Origin: Allopusillimonas sp048270225
GTDB taxonomy: Bacteria; Pseudomonadota; Gammaproteobacteria; Burkholderiales; Burkholderiaceae_B
Direction: 5' to 3'
Length of the DNA: 64,000 nt
NCBI GenBank assembly: GCA_048270225.1
Contig: JBLWTG010000006.1
Location: 62,001-126,000, forward strand
A model generated the notes under the pieces. That model worked only from the letters and a program-made list of their open reading frames with translations, made no database searches and was not told the origin of the DNA. The translations under genes and the position numbers were made by a program. This document shows, one piece after another, positions 17,619-24,567 of the stretch. Position 1 is the stretch's first letter. Each line of letters opens with the position of its first letter.

Positions 17619-18051
17619 GAAGTCATTGTCAGGACAGTTGCAGAAATACAGTGATAAGTAAGTTTTTGACCTCCAGAACACGTTGGTTGTAAATCTTGAA
17701 AACTGGTACGTCTGGTTTTAGTTATTCAGATATTGTTCGGATTATGTAACCAGATCTTGTTGAGTTAAATAGGCCATACGGTGTAAGAGCGTTGGCCGTA
17801 CCCATAAACAGGGTCGCAGATGTTCATCTCAAATTGCCTGTGCTTCGGCGATGTAGACCGGAGTAGGGAGCGTGTTGCCTGTCGCAGGGCGGCACGGGCG
17901 CCTGGCGCCTCGGGCAATTGACGAATGATTGATCTGACGGCTTAGGAAACACGCTGGTAACGGCATCCGCCGTATGGCGGATATGCCGATCCGGTACATC
18001 GGTGTTGGACCGCTTCGAGACGGACTCTCGAAATATTTGGAGACGATCATC

Positions 18052-18447
18052 ATGAAAAAAGTACTTTTGGCTGCAGCGCTCGCAGTGAGCTCTATTGGTA
18101 TGGCCCATGCGGCAGGCTTTGGTGTTGGCGCGTTTGGCGGACTGGGCGGTGCATCGTCCAGCTCGGGCGGCACATCTACCGCTTCCAGCGGCAGCGCATC
18201 GATGGGTTTTGGCGCTGCGGCGCAGGGCACCACCGCAACGAGCGAAGGTTTTTCCAATGCTGGTGTTGCGCTGTCGCCCACGGGGGCCAATACGCACACT
18301 GATGGTGGTTCGCAGAACACCAGCTCGGGTGGCGGCTATACCGCCGGATGGGCAATGGGCGGTACTTCAGGCAACGCCAGCGGTGGCTACAACGGCAATG
18401 CCGGAGGTGTTGTCGGCAATGTCGGGTTCGGCGCCTGGACCTGGTAA
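18052..18447 (+). CDS. Small secreted Gly/Ser-rich protein of unknown function
   Basis: A 131-residue protein with a clear Sec signal peptide (MKKVLLAAALAVSSIGMAHA, cleavage after AHA) and a mature part made mostly of Gly, Ser, Ala, Thr and Asn, without cysteine and with few charged residues (GAFGGLGGASSSSGG; GYNGNAGGVVGN). It ends in FGAWTW. The start is ATG 18052 with TGGAG upstream; a longer in-frame start would put 26 polar residues before the signal peptide. The composition suggests an extracellular or surface matrix protein, possibly self-assembling, but I recognise no family. It is followed after 69 bp by another secreted-protein gene and probably shares a transcript with it. Confidence 0.7.
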   Translation: MKKVLLAAALAVSSIGMAHAAGFGVGAFGGLGGASSSSGGTSTASSGSASMGFGAAAQGTTATSEGFSNAGVALSPTGANTHTDGGSQNTSSGGGYTAGWAMGGTSGNASGGYNGNAGGVVGNVGFGAWTW

Positions 18448-18516
18448 GCGCCAATCGACCAGGCTGATGGTCACGCACGTGGAAGAGTTATCTCTTTCAC
18501 GTGCAGGAGAATAAGC

Positions 18517-18921
18517 ATGAAGCATCTTCTGTGGTTTGCCGCCATTCTCTGCGCAACCAGTGCGGGCGCCCAGCGGCACATTACGCCAGCGCCACATGTC
18601 AGCTCCGCTTCGAAGCCGCCTTCCATCACGTGCATGCGGGAAGACGCCTTCGAAGTGGCTAAAGTCGGCGGCTTCGCTGACACGTCGTCTTATGCGGATC
18701 GATTGTTCTCGTCTGAGGCTGTGCCGCAGCAGGGGTGGAGTCCGTTTCGTTACGGCCCTGAGGCGCCGGGGTGTTTTTCTAACCGGGAGAGCATGGTCTG
18801 GGAAACTGCCGACCACCTCTGGCTGGAGAGCATGCGGCCCCTGCCCAGCTATCCGAATGCAAATAATCCGGCGGCATTTCTGTCGTCCGGCTGGAGATGG
18901 GTGGAAGACAGCGACCGCTGA
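18517..18921 (+). CDS. Small secreted protein of unknown function
   Basis: A 134-residue protein with a signal peptide (MKHLLWFAAILCATSAGAQ) and a mature domain with two cysteines (ITCMREDAF and PGCFSNRES), several Trp and Pro, ending in SSGWRWVEDSDR. AGGAG precedes the ATG. I do not recognise a family. It lies 69 bp after the Gly/Ser-rich gene and 158 bp before the DUF1153 gene, in the same direction, so all three may be one unit. The paired cysteines suggest one disulfide in the periplasm or outside the cell. Confidence 0.65.
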   Translation: MKHLLWFAAILCATSAGAQRHITPAPHVSSASKPPSITCMREDAFEVAKVGGFADTSSYADRLFSSEAVPQQGWSPFRYGPEAPGCFSNRESMVWETADHLWLESMRPLPSYPNANNPAAFLSSGWRWVEDSDR

Positions 18922-19079
18922 CGGGGCGGCACGACAGCACGCCAGGTCGGGCAGGGCCTGACACCATAAACAAGAAGACAAGGTGGCCGGCAGAATTTTG
19001 TCCGGCTGGGCATCGCTGTGGAAGCAGCCAGCTTGACCAGGGGCGTACGCCCTTCAACACAACAGGAGGAGGCGTTGCG

Positions 19080-19397
19080 ATGAGTGGAAAAATAGACGAA
19101 GAAATAAAGCGCTGGACCGTCAGGCGCAAAAGCGTCCTGGTCATGGACATCATCCAGGGCAAAACCACCATCGATGAGGCCAGCAGCGCGTTCGATCTGC
19201 CCGCCTCGGAGATCGAACATTGGGTAGAGGAAGGCAAGCGCGGGCTGGAAAATGCCCTGCGCGTTAATCCGCTTGATGTCCGGGAACAGTACGAGCGGCA
19301 GATCAAGGATCTGCAGCAGGCATATGGCGAAGCCATGCTCGAACTGCGGGGAAAAAAGAAGCAGGGATCCGCCGGCACCGACGAGGAAAGCAAATAG
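19080..19397 (+). CDS. DUF1153-type helix-turn-helix protein
   Basis: A 105-residue charged protein. VRRKSVLVMDIIQGKTTIDE, then FDLPASEIEHWVEEGKRG, is the TrpR-like/transposase-type helix-turn-helix of the DUF1153 family, and the C-terminal half (REQYERQIKDLQQAYGEAML) looks like a helix that could form a coiled coil. Such proteins resemble the first-frame protein of IS3-type elements but there is no second frame or terminal repeat here, so I take it as a stand-alone DNA-binding protein. ATG 19080 has AGGAGGA ten bases upstream. Role unknown; it could regulate the small secreted proteins around it. Confidence 0.65.
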   Translation: MSGKIDEEIKRWTVRRKSVLVMDIIQGKTTIDEASSAFDLPASEIEHWVEEGKRGLENALRVNPLDVREQYERQIKDLQQAYGEAMLELRGKKKQGSAGTDEESK

Positions 19398-19761
19398 CGT
19401 ATTAATAAAGTTGCGTTGAATTAATGCGGTTATATTTTGTTACGATGCCGAATAGTTATTTTGGCGCGGAAAAAACCTAATTATAAAAAAAGTAATCCTA
19501 AAAATAAAACAAGAAAATCACAAAATGTATAAAAACACTCAAAACGTAATCCTAGAATAAACCCATGCAGTCTGATTCTAGTAAATAAACAGTCCAGCCA
19601 AATATTCAACAAATAATGTCCTGATGTGCGCTCGTCTGTTTATTACATTTCAAAGATTTACAAAGGTCGCAAAAAGAGTCCGCCACTTCCACCACAGGAA
19701 CCAGGCAGAAACCGGAACCAAGCAGTGCCGATGGGGGGGAGCCCCCGAAGGGAGATGATTC
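19398..19761. other. Second AT-rich spacer
   Basis: This 364-bp spacer is strongly AT-rich from about 19400 to 19640, like the one at 17458, and includes the second copy of the shared leader block (19519-19558). Near its end composition returns to normal and a GGGAG ribosome site precedes the next gene. I see no gene in it. Confidence 0.55.
19519..19558 (+). promoter_or_regulatory. Shared leader block 2 (candidate promoter)
   Basis: CACAAAATGTA at 19519 and CCTAGAAT at 19551 repeat the pair found at 17579 and 17611 with identical spacing, while the bases between differ. That pattern fits two protein-binding boxes rather than a recent duplication. It lies about 200 bp before the next secreted-protein gene. 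Confidence 0.4.
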
Positions 19762-20322
19762 ATGAAACGCCTCTTACTAATACCGCTTATCCTATGCAGC
19801 GCGACTGCCCTGGGACAAACCATCAACGCGGGCTCCAGTTCGACATCGAATGCCCAAGGCTCGGCCAATTCGTCGGCACAATCTGGGACGGTGAGCAACG
19901 ATGTAGGTCTGAATGCTCAGATGGGTATGGGCAACATCACTTTTGAAGGCTCGACACAGCAAAAGCACCAGAGCATTTCGACCACACCCAACGTCTACAT
20001 GGCACCGAGCATGTTCGGCGGCGCCAATAATTGCGGACAGAGCAACACCATGGGCGTCGGCGTCACCGGCTTTGGCATAGGCGGTTCCGTGGCATCCGAA
20101 AGTTCGGCGTGTAATGCACGCGAAGACACGGCAACGGCGTACAAGCTGGGTTACAAGGATGTTGCCGATATGCGGTTTTTTTGCTTTGGCGAGGATGAAA
20201 ACCGCCTGGCCTGGGAAGCAACAGGGCACCGCTGCCCATCTACGGCCAAATCCATGAGCGAAATCGCCTCGGCACGTTCCCGCGATGAAAATACAGGCCC
20301 TCAGCCCTATATCGAGCCCTGA
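19762..20322 (+). CDS. Secreted protein of unknown function with Ser/Asn-rich N-terminus
   Basis: A 186-residue protein: signal peptide MKRLLLIPLILCSATALGQ, a low-complexity Ser/Asn/Gln segment (residues ~20-75), a Gly-rich stretch with two cysteines (GGANNCGQSNTMGVGVTGFG, then SSACNARED), and a helical C-terminal part with two more (MRFFCFGEDENRLAWEATGH, RCPST). Four cysteines and export suggest two disulfides. I do not know a family name; the arrangement of a Gly-rich stretch followed by a cysteine-bearing helical tail recalls small secreted proteins of prophage-like regions, but that is only an impression. GGGAG precedes the ATG. The first half resembles the protein at 18052 in composition. 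Confidence 0.65.
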   Translation: MKRLLLIPLILCSATALGQTINAGSSSTSNAQGSANSSAQSGTVSNDVGLNAQMGMGNITFEGSTQQKHQSISTTPNVYMAPSMFGGANNCGQSNTMGVGVTGFGIGGSVASESSACNAREDTATAYKLGYKDVADMRFFCFGEDENRLAWEATGHRCPSTAKSMSEIASARSRDENTGPQPYIEP

Positions 20323-20405
20323 CGGACGAATACCTCGAAATCTGGCAGTATCGTTGGTAGACGCCGTGTCATTGACGTACCATTTCGCCGAAGGAGATCG
20401 GAGAA

Positions 20406-20552
20406 ATGGTGCCAGGCTGGTTCAGGTGGGGAGCATGTGTGGTGTCTGCGCTGGTGTGCTCGGGCGCATGGATCAGCGCGGATGTCGTGTTGGCATACAA
20501 AATGGCAGCCTCTGCCTGGCTGGCGCTTGTGCTGGTGCTGGCTTATCAGTAG
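20406..20552 (+). CDS. 48-residue two-helix membrane protein
   Basis: A short reading frame, ATG 20406 to TAG 20552, with a good AAGGAG and a second GGAGA just upstream. The product has two hydrophobic stretches (ACVVSALVCSGAWIS and AASAWLALVLVLAY) around a short polar turn DVVLAYKM, fitting a small inner-membrane hairpin protein. No family is recognised. It lies 83 bp after the secreted-protein gene in the same direction. Its reality rests on the ribosome site and the membrane pattern. Confidence 0.45.
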   Translation: MVPGWFRWGACVVSALVCSGAWISADVVLAYKMAASAWLALVLVLAYQ

Positions 20553-20607
20553 GCGGGCAGACCGCCGGGCACTTTGGTGTGTCGTGTTCACGCAGCGGCG
20601 CAACACG

Positions 20608-20793
20608 ATGCATAACATCAGTCTGCGTAAGCAGCTCAATCGGGTAGGGCGTCCAAAGAGCGGCGCCCCAAAAGTGCAACTGACCGTGCGTTATGACGCC
20701 GATATCGTCCAGGCATTCAAGGCCGGGGGCGAAGGGGGGCAGGCCCGAATGAATCATGCGCTTCGGGACTGGCTCAAGACCCATCAGGTGTAG
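20608..20793 (+). CDS. BrnA-like antitoxin-type protein
   Basis: A 61-residue protein (from ATG 20608) whose C-terminal 40 residues (VQLTVRYDADIVQAFKAGGE, then QARMNHALRDWLKTH) follow the ribbon-helix-helix pattern of BrnA antitoxins. No BrnT toxin gene is next to it: upstream is a small membrane protein and downstream hicB on the other strand. The ribosome site is weak. It may be a remnant of a toxin-antitoxin pair or a stand-alone DNA-binding protein. Confidence 0.55.
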   Translation: MHNISLRKQLNRVGRPKSGAPKVQLTVRYDADIVQAFKAGGEGGQARMNHALRDWLKTHQV

Positions 20794-20938
20794 GTAAAAG
20801 AAAACCCGTCGAAGCGGGTGGAGGGCAAGGGTGCCGATAATCGCAGCGCTAGCCATGAGAAACCAAAGAAAATGGGTGTCTAGCTGGATCGGGAATATAT
20901 GAATGAGGTATCGCTTGGGTCAGATCCTCACTACTCAT

Positions 20939-21274
20939 CTACGCATGGGCAGCTTCCCGGATGGCGTCGGCAACCCACTGATTCAAGCTTTCCCCTCTGG
21001 CCGCAGCGGCGGTAGCGGCGGCTTCGTGTACCTCGGGAGGAACGCGTAGAATAAACTTCCCAGAAAAGCGTTTACGAGGCTCGATGCCATGCTTGGCACA
21101 CTCATCAAGAAACGCGGAAAGGGACAGTTCGCCCTCGCAGCGCAATCCAGCGACATCCGGAGCGTAGAAATCGGCCCCGCCGTTAAGCCCTACAAATTCA
21201 CCCCTAAACATTTCGATGTCTGGGTCGAAAGTAATGACGGCGGGCTGGCCGTCAATGGTCATTACGTTCTTCAT
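20939..21274 (-). CDS. hicB: HicB antitoxin
   Basis: A 111-residue HicB: an N-terminal RNase-H-like domain beginning MKNVMTIDGQPAVITFDPDI, with the FRGEFVGLNGGADFYAPDV stretch, and a C-terminal ribbon-helix-helix DNA-binding part (FSGKFILRVPPEVHEAAATA, RGESLNQWVADAIREA). Its start overlaps the hicA stop by ATGA. It should neutralise HicA and, with it, repress the operon through the palindrome at 21532-21556. Confidence 0.88.
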   Translation of the reverse strand: MKNVMTIDGQPAVITFDPDIEMFRGEFVGLNGGADFYAPDVAGLRCEGELSLSAFLDECAKHGIEPRKRFSGKFILRVPPEVHEAAATAAAARGESLNQWVADAIREAAHA

Positions 21275-21525
21275 GGTTTGACTCCGTTTTCTTCAAGCCA
21301 TTTTCGGATGGAGGCTACTGCGCCTTTATCTATATCTGGGGATGGATGAGGGCGATGCATAACCTTTATTTGATCAAAGAGGAACACGGCAACACGTGAA
21401 CCTTCCCGCTCTGTAATTTCAGCGCCAAGCTCCATTAACATCCCGGCGGCATCACTCCATTTAACGCCGGCAGGGGTTGGTCTAGAAAAGATCAGCTCCA
21501 GAGTTTTCCGATGTTTAGCTTTCAT
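21271..21525 (-). CDS. hicA: HicA mRNA interferase toxin
   Basis: An 84-residue HicA with the double-stranded-RNA-binding-like fold (KWSDAAGMLMELGAEITERE, then IKVMHRPHPSPDIDKGAVAS and IRKWLEENGVKP). The family's catalytic histidine after GS is arginine here (REGSRVAVF), as in the subgroup that carries the HRPHP motif. I chose the ATG at 21523-21525; a longer in-frame start runs across the operator palindrome. It is the first gene of the hicAB operon and lies between the operator and hicB, next to tRNA-Pro. Confidence 0.87.
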   Translation of the reverse strand: MKAKHRKTLELIFSRPTPAGVKWSDAAGMLMELGAEITEREGSRVAVFLFDQIKVMHRPHPSPDIDKGAVASIRKWLEENGVKP

Positions 21526-21531
21526 GATATC

Positions 21532-21556
21532 TATGATACTACAAAACAGTATCATA
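21532..21556. promoter_or_regulatory. Palindromic operator of hicAB
   Basis: TATGATACT (21532-21540) and AGTATCATA (21548-21556) form a perfect 9-bp inverted repeat with a 7-base spacer, seven bases upstream of the hicA start codon. Ribbon-helix-helix HicB proteins bind such repeats to autoregulate their operon. Confidence 0.7.
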
Positions 21557-21726
21557 TCAGAGGCTATGATTTCAATGTTCAAGTCTGTAGCGACTGACGT
21601 CGAGGCCCTAAACAAGATGTTCGAGCCAATCGGCATCGTGATAGAAGAGCTGGGGTGTTTTGCGCTACGCAGCAGCAGACATGGCAGGCGAGGGCATACG
21701 GATCAATGCGGCAGGTATCGGGCAAT

Positions 21727-21762
21727 AAAAAACCCGCAAAGCCAATGGCGATGCGGGTTTTT
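21727..21762 (-). terminator. Terminator downstream of tRNA-Pro
   Basis: AAAAACCCGC (21728-21737) and GCGGGTTTTT (21753-21762) form a hairpin with A and T runs on both sides, about 45 bp past the 3' end of the tRNA gene. It ends the tRNA transcript and, being symmetric, could work both ways. Confidence 0.8.
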
Positions 21763-21805
21763 GACGATCTATGGTGATTTTGACGGCACCATAAACCGTT
21801 ATTTC

Positions 21806-21884
<79 letters not shown>

Positions 21885-22022
21885 AGACCGAGAGTATATC
21901 CCATAGATTTTTTTTACACAAATGGCGAACGGGACATGGCGGCGAAACGCGCGGCAGCTGCCTGCTGCCTGTTCAAAACGTCGGGGCCAGAATGGACGAC
22001 ACCGCTTCGGCTGGGCCGGCAA

Positions 22023-23285
22023 TCAATTCGTGGACAGGACCTCGAAGATGCTTGTTGTCAGCGTATTCAAGTCATGGGCATCGATGTTAAGGCAGGGCGT
22101 GAGGTAGATGATGCGGCCAAAAGGGCGTATCCACACACCAGCCTGAACAAAGCGTTGCCGCAAGGCTTCGCGGTCGGGCGCGTGGTCCAGCTCGACGACA
22201 CCTATGGCGCCCAGCACGCGCACGTCGCGCACGCCTGGCAAGTGGCGGCAGGGTTCGAGGCCACTGCGTAGGGCGGCTTCCAGCTCTCTGGCCTGCGCGA
22301 TGCGCGGCTCCTGTTCGAACAGGTCCAGTGACGCATTGGCGGCTGCGCAGGCCAGGGCATTGCCCATGAAGGTGGGGCCGTGCATCAGGGCGTGCGAAGG
22401 ATCGTCAGACCAGAACGCCTCGAAGACGCGCTGGCTGGCAACGGTTGCCGCCAGCGGCAGCGTGCCGCCTGTGAGCGCCTTGGAAAGCGTCACGATATCC
22501 GGCCTGATGCCTGCCTGCTCAAAGGCGAAACATGTGCCGGTACGGCCGAAGCCGGTGAAGATTTCGTCGAAGATCAACAGTATGCCGTAATGGTCGGCCA
22601 GTTCGCGTAGCCGGCGCAGCACGCCGGGTTCATGCATGAGCATGCCGCCCGCTCCCTGGACCAGCGGCTCGACCAGGATGGCGGCGATGTTGTCGCCATG
22701 CTTTTGCAGAAAGGCGTCCAGCGCGGCCTCGCTGTCGGCGTCTTTGGGCAGAGGGAGTATGTCGTGTTCGGAAAGCATGCCCTGGAAGGCTGCGTGCATG
22801 CCGACATCGGGATCGCAGACTGCCATGGTGCCAAAGGTGTCGCCGTGGTAGCCGCCCTGGAAGGCGAGGATGCGGGTGCGGGGTTTGCCTTGGTTGACCC
22901 AGTACTGCATCGCCATTTTGATGGCGACCTCGACCGATACCGAGCCCGACTCGGTGAAAAATACGCGGTCCAGGCCCGGGCCCAGCAAGGCGCACAGGCG
23001 CCTGGCCAGATTGAGTGCAGGCTCGTGCACCAGCCCGCCGAACATGACGTGCGGCGCGGCGTCCAGCTGCTGGCGCAGTGCCTGCGCGATATGCGGGTGA
23101 TTGTAGCCATGGCAGGCTGTCCACCAGGACGCCACGCCGTCCACCAGGCTGCGTCCGTCGGCCAGTTCGATGCGACTGCCGGCGGTGCGCACCACGGGCA
23201 GCGGTGGGGAGCTGGTTTTCATCTGGGCATAAGGCAACCAGGTGTGGGGATAGCCTTCGGCCATCCAGCGGGGCGCAGTCGACAT
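22023..23285 (-). CDS. bioA: BioA, adenosylmethionine-8-amino-7-oxononanoate aminotransferase
   Basis: A 420-residue class III aminotransferase. BioA-specific features: WWTACHGYNHPHI, FFTESGSVSVEVAIKMAMQY, GGYHGDTFGTMAVCDP, and the PLP lysine region TLSKALTGGTLPLAATVAS. It converts 7-keto-8-aminopelargonate to 7,8-diaminopelargonate with S-adenosylmethionine as amino donor. It is divergent from bioF across an 82-bp spacer, so both probably start from overlapping promoters. No recognisable BirA or BioR site was seen there. Confidence 0.95.
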   Translation of the reverse strand: MSTAPRWMAEGYPHTWLPYAQMKTSSPPLPVVRTAGSRIELADGRSLVDGVASWWTACHGYNHPHIAQALRQQLDAAPHVMFGGLVHEPALNLARRLCALLGPGLDRVFFTESGSVSVEVAIKMAMQYWVNQGKPRTRILAFQGGYHGDTFGTMAVCDPDVGMHAAFQGMLSEHDILPLPKDADSEAALDAFLQKHGDNIAAILVEPLVQGAGGMLMHEPGVLRRLRELADHYGILLIFDEIFTGFGRTGTCFAFEQAGIRPDIVTLSKALTGGTLPLAATVASQRVFEAFWSDDPSHALMHGPTFMGNALACAAANASLDLFEQEPRIAQARELEAALRSGLEPCRHLPGVRDVRVLGAIGVVELDHAPDREALRQRFVQAGVWIRPFGRIIYLTPCLNIDAHDLNTLTTSIFEVLSTN

Positions 23286-23367
23286 AGTAGTTGGATCTGA
23301 TGAAAAAATGAGGGAAGGCCCTGCCGCAGGCTATGGGCTTGAACATTGTACTGGGGGAGATATTGCT

Positions 23368-24567
23368 ATGATTCTGCCCATGAGCCGGATGGATACCCTG
23401 TTTTCCCAATACCTAGACGACGCGCAGCGCCGCCATATGCTGCGCCGCCTTCGGCCCCTGCAACCGCAGGCGGCTGGCCGCGTACTGGTCGAAGGCCATT
23501 CTGTCATCAATTTTTCGGGCAATGATTATCTGGGCCTGTCGCGGCACCCGCAGGTCATTGAGCGGGCGCGTGAATATGCCGAACGCTACGGCGCAGGGGC
23601 GCAGGCCTCGCGACTGGTGTGCGGGTCCTCGCCGATGTACGAGGCGGTGGAGCGCAAGCTGGCCAGCGCCAAAGGCACCGAGGCGGCGCTGCTGTTTGCG
23701 TCGGGATGGCAAGCCAATGCGGCCGTATTGCCTGCCTTGCTGCAACTCAAGGATGACAGCGGCGTCAGCCCCCAGGTCTATACCGATAAACTGATTCATG
23801 CCAGTCTGCATCAGGGGTGCAAGGCGGCAGGGATAAAGCAGATACGCTTTCGGCATAACGATCTGGACCATCTCGAGGCGTTGCTGCAGGCGCGCTCGGG
23901 TACGGCCGGACGGCGTTTCATTGTGACGGAAAGCGTGTTCAGCATGGATGGCGATTGCTGCGATGTGGCCCGTCTTGCCCGGATTGCCGAGCGGTATGAT
24001 GCCTTTCTTTATCTGGATGAGGCGCACGCGACGGGCGTGCTTGGTCCTGGCGGCATGGGGCTGTCGGGGTTTGCTCCCGGTGCGGTGGATCTGGTCATGG
24101 GTACGTGCAGCAAAGCCCTGGGCGGTTTTGGCGCTTATGTGGCCGGTTCGCGCGCGCTTTGCGACTATCTGGCCAACACCTGCTCCGGATTTATCTATAC
24201 GACGGCATTGCCGCCGGCGGTGCTGGGCGCGCTGGACGCCGCACTGGACCTGGTGCCTGTCATGCAGGCCGAGCGTGCGCGGCTGGCGAGCCATGCCGAC
24301 ATGCTGCGGGCCGGGCTGCATGGGCTGGGGCTGGACACCGGCGCGTCGTCCACGCACATTGTGCCTGCTGTGGTGGGCGATGCAGGTCGGGCCCTGTCGC
24401 TCAGCGCACAGCTTGAGGCCCAGGGACTGCTGGTCGCAGCCATACGGCCGCCTACCGTTGCCCACGGCAGCAGCCGTCTGCGCATTGCCTTGAGCGCAGT
24501 GCACACTGACGGCGATATCGCGGCGCTGTTGTCCGCCTTGTCGCGGGAGATCTCGACAGATGTCTGA
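23368..24567 (+). CDS. bioF: BioF, 8-amino-7-oxononanoate synthase
   Basis: A 399-residue alpha-oxoamine synthase: FSGNDYLGLSRHPQVIERA, AGAQASRLVCGSSPMYEAVE, VTESVFSMDGDCCDV, LDEAHATGVLGPGGMGLSG and the PLP lysine in TCSKALGGFGAYV. It joins pimeloyl-ACP and L-alanine. I chose ATG 23368 (GGGGGAGA upstream) over an earlier in-frame ATG. It overlaps the next gene by eight bases. Confidence 0.95.
   Translation: MILPMSRMDTLFSQYLDDAQRRHMLRRLRPLQPQAAGRVLVEGHSVINFSGNDYLGLSRHPQVIERAREYAERYGAGAQASRLVCGSSPMYEAVERKLASAKGTEAALLFASGWQANAAVLPALLQLKDDSGVSPQVYTDKLIHASLHQGCKAAGIKQIRFRHNDLDHLEALLQARSGTAGRRFIVTESVFSMDGDCCDVARLARIAERYDAFLYLDEAHATGVLGPGGMGLSGFAPGAVDLVMGTCSKALGGFGAYVAGSRALCDYLANTCSGFIYTTALPPAVLGALDAALDLVPVMQAERARLASHADMLRAGLHGLGLDTGASSTHIVPAVVGDAGRALSLSAQLEAQGLLVAAIRPPTVAHGSSRLRIALSAVHTDGDIAALLSALSREISTDV

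Larger units (their letters stand above)
17458..18051. other. Long AT-rich spacer before the secreted-protein genes
   Basis: This 594-bp spacer is far more AT-rich than the surrounding genome in its first 300 bases. It contains a hairpin with a T run (17516-17560) and a promoter-like leader block shared with the second AT-rich spacer (17579-17618). The last 100 bases before the gene return to normal composition and end with a TGGAG ribosome site. I see no credible gene in it; a small RNA is possible but unsupported. Confidence 0.55.

Noticed and set aside
19080..19397. Insertion sequence remnant (transposase-like helix-turn-helix)
   Set aside because: The DUF1153 protein resembles a first-frame transposase protein, but there is no second frame, no terminal inverted repeats and no target duplication around it.
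23286..23367. BirA or BioR operator between bioA and bioF
   Set aside because: The 82-bp spacer has no TTGTAAAC-type dyad or other convincing inverted repeat.
23413..24504. 363-codon open frame on the minus strand across bioF
   Set aside because: Shadow of bioF, rich in Arg, His and Gln with no family motif.
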